Assembly (NCBI GenBank): GCA_963693365.1
Contig: CAVNZM010000005.1
Span: forward strand, 4,650,001-4,714,000
Direction of reading: 5' to 3'
DNA: 64,000 nt
Source: Amoebidium appalachense
Taxonomy: Eukaryota > Ichthyosporea
The stretch's first letter is position 1; each line of letters opens with the position of its first letter. Both the position numbers and the translations under genes were made by a program. Under the pieces are notes generated by a model, which was not told the origin of the DNA, did no database searches, and saw only the letters and a program-made list of their open reading frames with translations. Positions 1 to 29,692 of the stretch are shown here, piece by piece.

Positions 1-306
1 AGGCTCTGGAGCACAACCATTTTTCTGTCTCCTCCTTCGTCCCCGGTTCTTGGTTTGACACGAACACCATAATGATTAAGTTTATTTTCTATCCTGCACT
101 TTTTGCACAGTGGGCTGTGCAGTAGCTGTTGCTCCAGCCTAACCCAGCCCACGTCCCCCCCCCCCCCCCCCCCCTCCCCTTCCCCTTCCCCTCTCTACCA
201 CCACCACCACCACCACAAAAAAAAAAAAAAAAAAAAAAAAAACCACCCTGTGATTCCTGCCCGCAGTCCCCCCTCCCCCCTCTCCCTACCCCCCGCGGCC
301 CCCCCT

Positions 307-339
<33 letters not shown>

Positions 340-531
340 CGCCGCCCACCCCCACCCCCCACCCCCCCCCCCCCCAAAAAGACCTTGAAAACTTTGAACA
401 TGCATACATGCATCGTGAGGGTACAGAGTCACCGGGCCAGCGGCGCGTGATTTGCAAAGACAAAACGTTAACAGTGGCGGTACAAAGTTTAACACGCAAT
501 TGATAAACTTATCTTGTGTTGAAAAACGCAG
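1..531. other. Low-complexity stretch, probably intron
   Basis: C-tracts, a (CCA) run, an A-tract and G/C-only stretches fill most of this stretch. It ends in a good 3' splice acceptor (AG at 530-531) that opens the exon at 532. Apparent reading frames here are homopolymer translations (poly-Pro, poly-Gly) and are not genes. The first 120 bases are of normal complexity and have an open frame, but no donor with the phase required by the next exon was found, so I do not call an exon there. Confidence 0.6.
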
Positions 532-882
532 GTGGCAGGGCGCTACTCCAAGGACGCCATCCACATCACCAACTACACCCTCATTGACACCACCACCCCA
601 GTCACCAACAACTCTGACGCCATTGCACAAATTCCGGATGACAAACTACAACTGGAAGCGGCCGACAAGTCCCAACAAGAATCCGTTCCCAAAACAATTC
701 TCGTCGCATCCCTCGCGGTGGTTGTGTGTGGAGTGTTGTTGTCTTTGTTTGTGTTCACCGTCGCAGTGCGGAGAATGAGGAATGAGGAAGAAACGCAGCT
801 GTTGGAACAGGAGAAGAGGGTTGGGGATGAGGAGAGCTCTGTGGAAATGAGCGCTTTCAACCCACCGGCTACCGCTTGCTAG
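532..882 (+). CDS. C-terminal exon of an unidentified type I membrane protein
   Basis: This exon follows an acceptor AG at 530-531 and reads GTG GCA GGG in phase 0 to the TAG at 880-882, giving 116 codons. About 60 polar residues with possible N-glycosylation sites (NYT, NNS) precede one hydrophobic segment of about 25 residues (from TILVASL to FTVAV). A basic stop-transfer RRMR and an acidic tail of about 40 residues follow. That layout predicts an extracellular or lumenal N-terminus and a cytosolic C-terminus. The tail contains EETQLL, which fits the [DE]xxxL[LI] endosome/lysosome sorting pattern. Upstream exons lie outside the window or were not recognised. I do not recognise the family. 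A variant poly(A) signal, ATTAAA, lies at 1191-1196, about 310 bases after the stop. Confidence 0.6.
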   Translation: MAGRYSKDAIHITNYTLIDTTTPVTNNSDAIAQIPDDKLQLEAADKSQQESVPKTILVASLAVVVCGVLLSLFVFTVAVRRMRNEEETQLLEQEKRVGDEESSVEMSAFNPPATAC

Positions 883-1041
883 AGGTGGTTTATGTATGTA
901 TGGGCAAGTGACATCATTGCTCGGCAACAAGGCATGACTATGGGGCTTACTAAGATGGGGGTTTGATGCCACATGGATGATATGTATTGCAGGCTGTATG
1001 TGATGGGAAATTGATGATACTACTGCGCAGAATTATTCTTC

Positions 1042-1148
<107 letters not shown>

Positions 1149-1502
1149 CATATATTAGTCACATTATTCTGCAAGAAGTAGAAATATTTTATTAAAGGAT
1201 TCTGCTTTTGCTCACAGTTTTTGACAGAGTGTCCCTCTGCCAGGTTTTCCTCCCTGTATTATATCGTTTAGTGCAACGACAGTTATCACATCTTAAACTA
1301 AACAATAGGAGAATGGAATGTTAAAACTAAGGATACTACACTGACTACATACCGTATAACTTTTTTCAATAAATTATTTTGGGTCCCAATTTGAAATATT
1401 CATACCGTGCTCGATCAACCAGTTGTGTGCCCCGGGGTGTAAACAAGCGCACCGGGCTGTGGGGGCCGGGTGGTGCGGTGTTGTACCCTGTACAATCTGC
1501 CC

Positions 1503-1518
1503 TGGGGTTTTTTTTTTT

Positions 1519-1549
<31 letters not shown>

Positions 1550-1792
1550 GGGGGTATATTACGTAAAGGGAAGGAGGAGATAGAGGGAGAGAGAGAGAGA
1601 GAGAGGCCGGGGGGGGGGGGGGGGAGGGGGGAGGGAGGGAGGGAGGGAAGGGGGGGGGGGAGAGAGAGAGGGGGAGCTCGGGGGTTGAGGGGGGAGAGAC
1701 CAGAGCTCTCGAGAAAAAGCTCTCGAGAAAAAGTCTAGAGAGAGTAGAGAGGGGAGGGCCCGGGGAAGGGGGGGGGGGGGGGGGGGGGGGGG

Positions 1793-1839
<47 letters not shown>

Positions 1840-1925
1840 CGAGCGAGAGAGAGAAAAGAGAGAGAGAGTGAGAGAGAGAAAGCCTCCGCGAGAAGAGAGA
1901 AAACAGTAGGGGGGGGGGGGGGGGG

Positions 1926-1995
<70 letters not shown>

Positions 1996-2150
1996 CGAGG
2001 GGGAGAGGGAGGGAGGGAGGGAGGGAGGGAGGGAGGGAGGGAGGGAGGGAGGGAAGGAGGGAGGGAGGGAGGGAGGGAGGGAGGGAAGGAGGGAGGGAGG
2101 GAGGTAGGGAGGGAGGGAGTGAGAGCGAGAGAGCCGGGAGGTGAGGGGAC
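1503..2150. repeat. Purine-only low-complexity block
   Basis: A T-tract and long G-tracts are followed by (GA)n, (GGGA)n and AGAG mosaics, so one strand is almost entirely purine over about 600 bases. An exact direct repeat of a CTCGAGAAAAAG element occurs near 1708-1735. Such a mirror-symmetric polypurine run can form triplex (H-DNA) structures. Confidence 0.9.
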
Positions 2151-3363
2151 GTTCGAATCGCCCGCCTAACTGCCCGGCGGCAAAACAGCTTTTTGTTTAA
2201 AATGTAACTAAACTACATCGGCTCACAATAATAAACAAGAAGCCTAACATTTTCTGTTTTAAACTTATATCCGTGTATGTCACATATGTGCCAGGTAGGA
2301 TCATTTTGGGATCTTTTCAACTTGAAGAGCCATTTCTGGGGTTTACACACTTAGCCATTTCTGTCTCAGGTAGAGTCAGTCAGGGAGCAAAGAGTACGGA
2401 GTGTCTTCGGGCGAAAAGCAAAGCTTGAAGGTGGACAAAAACATCGTTTCTGGAGAGCACAGATGGAGGAATAAACCCAGAGCTTGCTTGTGAACATAAA
2501 CAGGATATAGCCTAGTATATCTTTTAGTGGCAGCTGCTTCTTACCCTTGTAATAAGAGGGCTGCTTTGGCTTTGCGGCTAACCCAAAGGGACACAAAGCG
2601 AGTTTGTAGTGTTTAGGCACCCTTTTTGGTTCTGTAGATGGGAAAAAAGCAAAGTCTCCTTTTTGCTGTTCAGCCTGTTACCTGCACGGAAAGGAAAGCG
2701 ACACGGATAACAAACTGAGGGATAACTTATCGACCTATACACGCTGGGCTGAAGGATTGATAATAAGGTGAGCACGTGTGTAGTTTGCTGCCTGTTACAA
2801 ACACATGTTTGTGGGCGAGCGGATCTAAAATAACAGTCCTGGTAGAGGGAAAAAGGCGGATGCTTGTTTGGTAGCGCGCCTGCATGGCCTGTGTTATATC
2901 AGAGCTTTTAACCAAGGGAAAACGTCATGTTGCGCCGTGACCAGGAAGGATTAATAGTTCAGGAGTCTAAGAGCGACCGGGAGGGAGGGAGGGAGGGAGG
3001 GAGGGAAAGATAAAACAGGAGGGATGGGGGTCAGAGAGGGTGAGAAAGCAAGATCACAAAGTGAGAGGAGAGCATAAGGACGGAGAGATAGACAACGTAT
3101 GGATATGCTTTCAGCATCATCGGTTTAGGCATGCAGGTGTTCAGTGGCAAGTGTATTATTCATAAGGCTTGTTGTACTCAGCATATACAATGAGCTCCCC
3201 ATATGTGCGTGGTTTCAAAGGAAATCCTTTCTGACGACCCCTTCATTCCAGCAGTGTGGAGAGCACAAGAAGAGGGATATGCACCACCTTTTCCTAGATA
3301 CAGTAGATATCTACTTTCGTAGTACGCACGCACCAGCCAAGGAGTGCAACCCCAGCTCAGGGA

Positions 3364-19877
<16,514 letters not shown>

Positions 19878-20131
19878 TCGGGTGATTGCAAGTTGAAATT
19901 TCGGAACACCGGAATTTATGTTTGTGTATGCTCTGAGAAAGGATGTGCTACAGAATCGATGTATGGAATTTTTAGCAAGTTTGAAAGTTGTTTTGGTTTG
20001 GGCTGTTGGTTGCTTTGTTTGGTAGAGGAAGGACAGAATGGAACGCTGGGTGGCTTGGAATCAGCTGGTTGTCATTCTTTTATTTTTTCTTTTCTCCTTC
20101 TCTCTTGCTTTTCCCCGGGAAGCTAGGAGAG

Positions 20132-20165
<34 letters not shown>

Positions 20166-20798
20166 TCATGCTGTTTATTCTTTCGAATTTTTAGGTTTTG
20201 CTAGAAACAACAGCGAAGTTGGATGTGGACGGTACACCCTAAGTGCATGTATGTGTGTGATTTTTGCGGAGGGATTAAAATGTTTTTGCTCTCCTCCTCC
20301 CCCCCACCCCCCATTATTAATTGAACATGCAAAAGCAACAAAGCATCCGCACATTTGCCCGTTTTTATTATACACACTGACACATTCACCCATTACTACA
20401 CCCACTCGCCGGCTACAAAGACCCGTACACATGCTATACAACTTTGTTACATAGAGGTTAGAGTCCGCTTCACTGTCCTTTTCCTTCGTTGTTTTCTTGG
20501 GCAAGTGGCTGTTGCAAGGGGTGTGGAAGGGTTCATTTTGAGCTAAGATAATGTACTTCTTGAGAACACGAATTTCAAACCATGAACATAAATACATTCG
20601 AGGGAGATGATAGGGCCTTACGGTTCAATGGGTTGGTGCTGGTTTACCCACCATACGGGATTACGAATATGTATCGAAGCTGTTTGTACGAATAAAGCAC
20701 TCACATCGCCATCATGATGCATCCGAGTTTATAAAACAGTACTGGATGTAAGCTGCCCAGAACCCCCCCCCCCCCCCCCCCCGGGTCCCCACGGAGAG

Positions 20799-20847
<49 letters not shown>

Positions 20848-21274
20848 CCTACAAACTAATAAGATCCACACACTGTCGAGCGCGCACAAATTCGAACCCG
20901 TTAGTAATTGATATACTGTTCACGTTCCCCGAACTGATAGTGGCAGTTTGGGTGGGACCAACGTTAACGTTCAGTAATTACAAGCAACTATGCAGCTCAT
21001 AATATCGATCGAACTGCAGGAAAATAAATGGAGGATAAAATGGGTGAGGGAGTATTGGGTCTGTATGCATGCATGTACATGTACACTGTGTGTGCACATA
21101 AGTTTGTTTTTCTATGTAGGTGTTGTACATGTCTGTGTTTGTGTCCAGGTCCGCGCTTGTAGCTTGGGCACGTGTGCGTGAACTATGTTACGGTAGGTGA
21201 GGTATGGTGGTGGTAGTTGGGGGTGGTGGCGGCAGTGGTGGTGATGGTGGTGGTGGTGTGTGTGTGTGTGTGAA

Positions 21275-21308
<34 letters not shown>

Positions 21309-21824
21309 CTGCATCTGCACACGTCCCAGAGCCTCCTTTTGCCAAGCGCGTATGCCAACTTTATCGCTATTCATGCAGATAACACCGAAATCACAAATGT
21401 ACCATACTGATGCCCACCCGTGTGCATGGCATATATAGATTGTTTAGATCAGCGTCCAGGGGTAAAGGCATGAATATCAGACGAAATATGATTGTATGAA
21501 TCAGCGGTAACAGGGTGTAGCAGAGTTGGTGGTGTAAATTGCGAGGGTAAATCGATATCTAAGCGGTATATAACCACAGCCATTCTAATCAAACTGGGCA
21601 CACCTTTGCAGCATTCGTGTTCCTTCAATGTACATTCCACCGCTCTATTCGAGGGGGTCCTAACATAACCAATTGCGATGGTTTTTTCGAAATGACAGTC
21701 TCAGACTGACAAAAAAAAAACTCTAAATATCCACCCGGAAACAAACAGAAAAAATGACAAGAAATATCCACCTGGACACTCCCAGTAAGAATGACAAAAA
21801 GAACGAACCAAAAATAAAGACCAA

Positions 21825-21879
<55 letters not shown>

Positions 21880-21992
21880 GGGGCTCATTCGCATTTCTAA
21901 CTCATCACCGTTGCAAAACCAACACCAAGACAATCAACAAGTAAAATCCCCAAAAGCAAACAAACTAAACGATCCAGAAAAAAGACAAATTT
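19878..21992. other. Convergent intergenic region between CUL4 and NAGLU
   Basis: This is 2.1 kb between two convergent stop codons. It includes the CUL4 3'UTR, G-tracts (about 20133-20163 and 21276-21305), a (CA)n run (20802-20842), a (TGG) run near 21205-21260 and a T-tract followed by a G-tract (21831-21883). I see no coding exon. Confidence 0.7.
20691..20696 (+). terminator. Candidate poly(A) signal of CUL4
   Basis: AATAAA lies 814 bases after the CUL4 stop codon and is the first canonical hexamer on the plus strand in this stretch that I noticed. Confidence 0.4.
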
Positions 21993-22522
21993 CTACATGA
22001 AAGGCACCGCCCCCGCATACTTCACATACAAGTCCGCCACCACCTTAATCGTATCACCCACCGGCACAATGGGGAACGAATCCCTCGCCTGCCCCCACGA
22101 GATCTCAAATTCCAAACACTTGGCATCGAATTCCGATTGGTTGAACGCAGCCCCGTTCTGAAGTGATTGGTCCAGATGATCCACAAACATTTTCCATCGT
22201 TTTCGATAGTATGAACCCACCAACCCTGCCCACTGCTTTGCTGCATAGTCGTTGATTTCACCCCTTGGCCCCCACAGAGTGATCTGGTTTCGTGCGTTGA
22301 ATTCGTAGACGTCTGCCTCTTCGTCTGAGGTGGCCAAAGACCGCGCGCCCTGTGTGTGGAATTTGTTCATTTTGGGTGAGCGAACATATGCCGTAAGGTG
22401 AAAAAAGGTCACGTGTGTGGTGCATCAGGAGCGTGTCCTCTTCCCTTCGGTGGTTTTGGTTTATGTTCAATCGTTCTCTTTCCCCCGGGGCTTAGCACCC
22501 ACCATCAGCACTGCACGCACAC

Positions 22523-22615
<93 letters not shown>

Positions 22616-23273
22616 TCACCAGGGAGGTAAGACTATTGAAGCTATACGGAGGCGGGGTAGACGGGTGAGTAAACAAAAACCTGCCTTCAAGCACATACCT
22701 GTGTAATTAGAGAAAAAGACAGCGAGGGAGGATACGACACATTCGGAGCCAGAGTTTGGAATGGGGTAGGGGGTATGTGGGCGAGAAGGGGGGGGGGGGT
22801 TTGAATGCGTCAAAAAGTACGAAGTACACAAGAACAAACGGATAACACGATGCAGAATGCAAGCCATACATAAAGAGTATGCATAATAAGCAGAGCCCAT
22901 CCTCAGGGGGGCCCACGTCATCCACAGTACCCGAGTTTCGACCTATTCCCCTCGTTAGGGGGGGGGGGGGGGGGGGGTTTGGCATCACAGGGAACGTACG
23001 TGTAACCACGTGCCGAGCATAGTGTGCTTGTTAGTGGCCAGCAGGCTGTCCAAGTCGTCCACTATCTCCACCAGCCATGCCCCCCATGACCGCACATCCC
23101 CCACTGTGCCGTTGCTGTATGCTGCTACAAGGCTGCATCCACCACCAATCACACAGTCAGATCCATGCTCTACCCCCCCCCCCCCCCCCCCCCCCCCAAA
23201 CACACACACACACAACCATAAACCCTCCCCCTCCCCCCTCCCCCCCCCCCCAAAAAAAAAAAAATACCCACAC

Positions 23274-23341
<68 letters not shown>

Positions 23342-23522
23342 AAAAAAAAAAAAAACTCCAAATGAAAAACACCCTGGGGCTATCACTCTACCCCTCCTTT
23401 CCTTCCCCCCTCTCCGGGAGAGCAGGATTGTGACTTCAGAATTGCACATGGGATACAAAGCATCCATCGGTATTGGCCCAAACATGTGGGTCGCAATTGC
23501 ATCGAACTCTGGCAGAAGGTCA

Positions 23523-23554
<32 letters not shown>

Positions 23555-25120
23555 CCACCTTTTTCTTTCTTTTAAATGCATGCGTTCTACTCCGTAAACC
23601 GTCCTAGGTAAGCCAAGCCCATTTCTACGATTGCATGAGCCGAATCACACCACAACCACTCACCCTTCAAAAGGCAGCGGAAGCGCAGCCCTCTCGTATT
23701 CACAACAACACATATCGAAAAATAAATTCGACTCTCGACTCAAACCCCCCCCCCCCCCCCCCCCCCCCCCAGAAACCAACTATCCCGAACAAAAGCCATA
23801 AGCACGCACCTCCACAATCTCTTCCTATCCCCCCCCCCCCCCCCCCTCCCCCCCCCCCCCCCTGTCTCCCTGCACCCCCATCCTCCCTCTCCCTCCTATC
23901 CCGTTCCTCCCCTCCCCCCCTTCCCCTCCCCCCCCCCCCCCCCCCCCCCCTCCCCTCTCCCCTCCAAACACCCTCCCTTCCCCACCCCCAACACATAATC
24001 CCATCCCCCCCCCCCCCCCCCCTCCCCCCTCCCCAACACACACCACACCATCCTCCCCCCTCCCCCCCCCCCCCCCAAACACACACCCAACCTCACCTTG
24101 CATGGCAACCAGCAAAAGCATTGACCAGCACCTGTCTCGTCACATCCACCAAATCATATCTGAATGGCTCCACACTTGCTAAGTCCTCTGCATGCATGGC
24201 CTGAACCAACAAGCCCCATGCAGTCCATATGGCCTCTTCATAGCTACCGTCGCTCCACATCTCTTTCCATGTTGTTGGAAATGCAATCACCGTGTCGGAA
24301 AGCAATTGAGGTGTGAGCTTGAGGCGGTCGCGGCGGCGATGTGAAAGAGGTGAGGAGGGATCTTCTCCTGTGTCGTGTGTGTGTGTGTTGTGTGTGTGTG
24401 CGCGCGAGCGTGTGTACGTCGTTTGAAGGAGGAAGAAGGTTCATAGAGGTGTGCATGAGTAAGGGAAGTGGGTGTGAGTGGGTGGGGTGGGCGGTGGTGG
24501 TCTGGCAGAGGGAAGGGGGAGGACAGGAGAGGGAGGAAGCGCGCACAGCCACGGAGAGCTAGAAAGACAGGAATATAAAGCAGGGGGAAAGAGAGAGAGA
24601 GAGGGGGGGGGGGGGGGGGGGGGGGGGGGAGCAGTTCTCGGACAAAGGCAACTCGAAAAGAAAAAAGAGTATGGTGGCAACCTGCTCTACTGTATCAAGC
24701 AGTCAATGACATCTATCAATAGATATTGCAATGGTTTGGACCAAGGCTGGCTTGCGCCGAGGGGATGGGGGGCGGGAGAGCGTAAACAAAAACAACAGGG
24801 ATCACAGACAAATGCGGGATGCAAACACCTTTTCACACAAAAGTTTCACAGAACGTAACCACGAACACACCCATCAACCCATCGCCCCACACCGCACAAC
24901 TATCCCCAACGCACCTCAAACCATGTCGTGCATTTGCCTCGGCATATGCCGAATGGCCCCCCACATCTCCTTGCATAGCCCATAGTTCGTTCATGTTTGC
25001 CAAGCTGGGCCGTCTATCAAACAGACGGGGAGGTATGGTTGTCCTCCCTGCATACGCTTCAGTCACTAGCGCCTGCCACGCTTGCCGAACCTGGCTGCCT
25101 GACCCTGCCCCAGTGCCGTA

Positions 25121-25158
<38 letters not shown>

Positions 25159-25418
25159 CCTTGTGAAATTCATATTTTGTCGTGGTGTGGTTGGGATTAT
25201 GTCGGCACGGGTGGGCACATGTGGATGCATGAGAGCGGGCATATGAAAGGATGAGAAGCGTGTGCTGTTTGTGTGTTAGGCGCAAGGGAGGGGGAGGAGA
25301 TTGAGTGAAGCAATCTGAGGGTGGTATGGGTATTGCTGGATGGCTGTGGCAGGGCGTGGGGGTGTCGCTATATGTATATACAGGACATGTGCGTGTGCAA
25401 AAGGAAGGAAGGAAGAAG

Positions 25419-25451
<33 letters not shown>

Positions 25452-25639
25452 TGTGGAGGAAGAGAGGAAGAGAGCAGGGGGGAAGATTGAAAGGGAAAGA
25501 GTAAGGGGAAATAAGGGGGGGGGGGGGGGGGGGGGGGGGAGGGATGAAAAAAGGGGGAGGGTTTACGTTATAGCATACGAAGTACACATTCATATCGGAC
25601 AACATAACACAGAATGCAAGCCACACAAAGAGTATGCAT

Positions 25640-25677
<38 letters not shown>

Positions 25678-27615
25678 AAATGCGCTCTAAAGTACGAAGT
25701 ACATGTAAAAATAGACAACACGATGCAGAGTGCAAACCACACATAAAGAACATGCATTGGGGGCAGGGGGGGGGGGGGTTTGAATGCGTCAAAAAGTACG
25801 AAGTACACAAGAACAAACGGATAACACGATGCAGAATGCAAGCCATACATAAAGAGTATGCATAATAAGCAGAGCCCATCCTCGGGGGGGGGGGGGGGAG
25901 GATGTGTGCATGAAAGGGTTGAAAATATGAAGGAGAAGACATCAAACGACCAATCACAAAACGTCACGGTTCAAAAAAAGAAAGAAAGAAAGAAGAAAAA
26001 GAAAAGAAAACCCATGCAGGAGGAGGACACTCAAGCAGAGGGTAAAAAGAGGGAGATATTAGTTTTACCTGGCCAGGACCCAGGTATCCACCCAGGCGTC
26101 CAGCGGCTTGGGCTGCTGGTCCCACACCATGTCCAGAAGGGCATCATACACAATGGGGTTTTGGTTGATGGCCTCCATGGTGATCCCCACACCAACCATG
26201 TTCGGTGCGCTCTTGGCAGCAAAATACGGCGCCGACCTGATGACATCCAAGGCGCCGTAGATTGCTTGGTTGCCCCCAAAGTTGTGAAGTTGGCACCAGA
26301 TAAAAGGCTTGCCAAAAAAGGAAAGTGTGCGCGACCAAATGGGCGTATGCTCCGCCCACAGGTCAAGGATGATCATTCTTGGATTGGGCACGGGGGAAAG
26401 ATAGGCCTCGATTCGGTCTAGCGTCCAGAAGCTTGCGGCGTTCTGGAAAAGCCACCCTTGGAGTACCCAAACCGCTTCTGGATCAACCATTTTGAGGCTG
26501 TCAAGAACTGCTTGGCTGCAACGAGCCAAATAGGCCAAGTCCCCGCTCCGCGGGTTCATCTCGTTGAATTGGTCGATGTTGTAGTAACCACCCCCACCTA
26601 CGCCAAATAATTGCTGTTGCGCTTTCATGTATTCTACACCGATGCGCACGAAAAGAGGGTCTGTCGGCTCAACATACGAAACACGAGTGAACGTGTCATT
26701 GAATGAAACCCATCTGGAGGATAGCGTAACATTCGCCTGTGGGGAAACGCGCGTAATTGCCGCTGGAACATGACCAGAAAATCCAGGCAGGATGGGAGTG
26801 ATGCTCAACTCCGCCATGCGCGCCAAAATCGTCTTCTGAAGGGCAAGTTGCCCGTCAAGGAAACTCTGGGGAAGGGGACCCCCCCAACGCTGCAGGTTGC
26901 CCATTCGATTCCACGCAAGGAAAGCAGGGCCCGTAAAGTAGTCTGCCATCACTTCTTCCGGGCATAGATTAAAAACAGTGGTAAAAACATGGTGCCACAC
27001 TGCCTCTTGACCAACAAATGCAAGCGCAAAATTTATCCCCCGAGTGGCCATCCAATCCAGCTCGCGTTCCCATCGTGCCCAATCCCACCACACCATAGAG
27101 TAGGAAGAGGTGCACACGTTCTGGTAATATGAAAACCGTTGGTATCTCCGCTTGACGATGACCGTGCTTGGAACAGGGAGAGGATAAGGAAAACTACCGT
27201 CTGGGAGAAGCATGTTGTCGCCCACCCAAGAAATGGACATGTTGAGAAATTCGCTCAGATACTGCTTGAGGGCGGACGCCACTTCGACCGGGCTTGTCCC
27301 TCTAAGAACCACCTCGGCCGCATCAATATTCTGGTTGTTTCCAAAACCGTCCGAATTCCTGCTCTTGCTAAACACAGAAGGGGTTGCAGTTTTCGCAGAT
27401 TCTATCTCATAGGTACCGAAGCCGGTAGGTACAGGTGGAAGAATTTCTATGCGAAATCGTGCAGCGTTCTGAGCGCCTAGAAGGCGACGAACGAGACCGA
27501 CTGCCCCGGAGAGGTAGTCCGGATGAGTCTCTATAACAACTGCATGACAAACACAAGACAAGGAAAGAACAAGAAATCCTAACAAACAAAAGCGAGGCCC
27601 TCGTGAATCGCCCAT
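21993..27615 (-). CDS. NAGLU: Alpha-N-acetylglucosaminidase, lysosomal GH89 enzyme (5 exons)
   Basis: This enzyme removes terminal alpha-linked N-acetylglucosamine from heparan-sulphate-type glycans in lysosomes. Coding exons in gene order: 27615-26069, about 25121-24922 (or -24965), about 24367 (or 24317)-24097, 23132-23000, 22349-21993, giving about 805-835 aa. The chosen ATG at 27615 precedes a signal peptide (hydrophobic residues 10-25); an in-frame ATG at 27741 would hide it. Exon 1 carries most of the catalytic barrel: WWDWARWERELDWMA, FNEMNP with Glu352, LHNFGGNQ, and GITMEAINQN with Glu481. These match the positions of the two catalytic glutamates of human NAGLU (Glu316, Glu446). Later exons give FRYDLVDVTRQ and ITLWGPRGEINDYAAKQWAG. 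Exons 4 and 5 join in frame with family spacing. The exon 2 acceptor is non-canonical, and the exon 2/3 join has two phase-consistent options. It is longer than human NAGLU (743 aa), mainly around that join. Confidence 0.95.
22524..22613. repeat. (CA)n microsatellite in NAGLU intron 4
   Basis: About 45 CA units on the plus strand (TG in the gene's sense direction). Confidence 0.95.
22800..22943 (-). repeat. SINE-like dispersed repeat, copy 2
   Basis: On the plus strand it starts right after a G-tract with TTTGAATGCGTC and continues to GAGCCCATCCTC (22904), then to a GAGTTTCGACC block (22932-22942) that is the reverse of the B-box-like element in copy 1. Bases 22800-22904 look identical to 25779-25883. 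It lies in NAGLU intron 4. Confidence 0.7.
23133..24096. repeat. NAGLU intron 3: stacked C- and A-tracts
   Basis: Nearly the whole intron is C-tracts on the plus strand, with A-tracts near 23252 and 23332. A short ordinary-complexity island (23390-23520) has an open minus-strand frame but is not needed for a complete NAGLU and has no family match that I recognise. Confidence 0.8.
25560..25889 (-). repeat. Three tandem copies of the SINE-like repeat, G-tract separated
   Basis: Two partial copies (about 25567-25640 and 25678-25759) and one longer copy (25779-25883) are separated by G-tracts. All share GTACGAAGTACA near one end and a GCATAAAG-type end. The last copy looks identical to 22800-22904 over 105 bases. 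The cluster lies in NAGLU intron 1. Confidence 0.75.
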
Positions 27616-28397
27616 TTTCTTTGCGAGATGATGTGCCGGAACGTGTGTGTAGGCTGTCAGGGGGTTCCTAGTTGTGGTACACACTCCTTCCTGTAGAGGT
27701 CCCCACAAGGGTAGCGAGGAGTAGTTTCTCCAGGAGGTCACATATTGTAAATTATCCTGCTATAGCTACTAGCTCGTTCTTCGCTGCTTAGCATGCAAAA
27801 AGAACAAGGTTCAAAGTTCAACGAATAGAATAATACTATGTGAAAAATAGCAAAACACCAATCAATCACGCCGAAATGACCCTACTAGTGGGCTACTCGA
27901 GGCTCAGCTCCACCGTGGCACACAGTAGTAAACTGCTCTCAGTTGCCCCAACTTGCGGTGAAGTTCGCTTTGCTCGTTTTGCAAGTTCTGACTCAGGGCA
28001 TGCTTGTTTTGCGTAATAAGATAACCATATATGGCTCTGAGTGTTCGTCATCGGGTGTGATTGGCGTAGAGAGCATCACTTTTCGGTTTTGACGTCAGAC
28101 CAAACGTACTTCACACGAGGGTCGGAGAGGGCCATGCTGTGCGTCAGACAGGCTGCTAATGTTATTAGCTGACTCCTGAGTGCCACCAACGGGCCATCAT
28201 TCTAGCTTGCTGGTAGTGAGGTTGAACGTATTGAATGTTTAGTTGAGGCTTGAGCCTAAAGCGGGGACACCCTTGAGCTCGCAAACTCCGATGAAGAACG
28301 TCGATTCTCACGGCTCATGTCGTGACCCGCTGCTACTTATCCATACCATTCTGTTTAGGTTTGTTTGATTTGTGGGCCCTTGGTGCAAACGCGTAGT

Positions 28398-28434
<37 letters not shown>

Positions 28435-28952
28435 AAAAGGGGGGGGGAGGGGAGGAGGGAAGGAGGGGGTCGGGGGGGTCGGGGGGGGGGGGACCGGGGG
28501 GTGGGTGGGGGGGGAGGGGGGAGAAGGGATGGGGAGGGGCGATAAATGGTGGTACCATATGCATTGCCTTTGTGGTGGTGTCGAGGGGTGTGCATAGCTA
28601 GTGTCATCTGCAAATGATCTCTCTTTCCTTTGAATTTGCCTCTCTGTGGCACTTTACCCCGGCATCTCTTGGCCCAGTGCACGACCCAATGAATTCACAG
28701 CTCGTCCTTACCTCATCCTTAGCCACCACTTTTGTGTATGCCTAGTAGCGCCCAACAGCTTCTGAACTAATAAAGTTCTTCTGAGCTAATTAATTACCAG
28801 GTTGTCGGAGCGGGGGGCTCTAGCGGTTGAGGCTGCATGCGGTTGCAGAGCCCTTGTGGCATTTTAAAAATAGCTAGCTAGTAAGGTTGAAGGCATAGGC
28901 TAAGCTGCAGTGGTTTTCAATTTTTTTTATTTTATTTTTATTTTTATTTTTT

Positions 28953-28999
<47 letters not shown>

Positions 29000-29438
29000 C
29001 TCACATATGTATTCTCTTATGGAGTTCACGTGTCGAGGATAGCTAGTTCAGCAGCTTTGTGACTGCTGTTCCTGTTGATAATATTTTCCTACAAAGTTCA
29101 GCATTTGTAAGGGTCTTAAAGAAAATGTAATTACACATATAGGGCCGCACAAGTACCCTCAAGTTATTATGCCAACGCATGAAACATATGCATGCCCGAA
29201 AAGCAGAGTACACATGATGCTGATTGTAACAACTCAGTTCAGACGTTCGGCTCATATTTTCACCGCGCTTTACCAACAGAAGCTAGAAAATTTGCTTGGC
29301 ACTTATCGACTTCGCTATTTGGATATACACACCATAGAAAATGCCACATTATGTTTTCTCAAGCTGCCTTCACATATTTACACTGATGGTTCTAATCTAC
29401 GTACATATGCTTTCTCCCTTGTTCATATCCCTCCCCCT

Positions 29439-29469
<31 letters not shown>

Positions 29470-29692
29470 ACACACACTCATAAAGTAACTGTAAGCTTGA
29501 TTATCCTCGGCCATATGCAACCCAGAGTCTCCAAACCAAGGCATACATACACACATATGTCATGTGCACACATGCACACATGCATACACCGATGTTCACC
29601 AATACGTACATTACGTGCAACTCAACTACATAAGAAATATTCAACCCGATCAGCACAAAAAAAGGGGGGTTTCCCCACCCCAGGCCTATGCC
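27616..29692. other. Gene-free: NAGLU upstream region and G-tracts
   Basis: 27616-28390 is of ordinary complexity and should include the NAGLU promoter. Long G-rich runs lie at 28400-28540 and a T-tract plus G-tract at 28921-28999. A C-tract plus short CA run is at 29430-29480. No coding exon was recognised on either strand. Confidence 0.65.

Noticed and set aside
3-122. Open frame at the window start that looks coding
   Set aside because: Amino-acid composition is plausible, but no donor gives the phase needed for the exon at 532 and no family match is recognised.
23390-23520. Minus-strand island with an open frame inside NAGLU intron 3
   Set aside because: Exons 3 and 4 join directly in phase with correct family spacing, so an added exon would break the alignment; no known domain seen.
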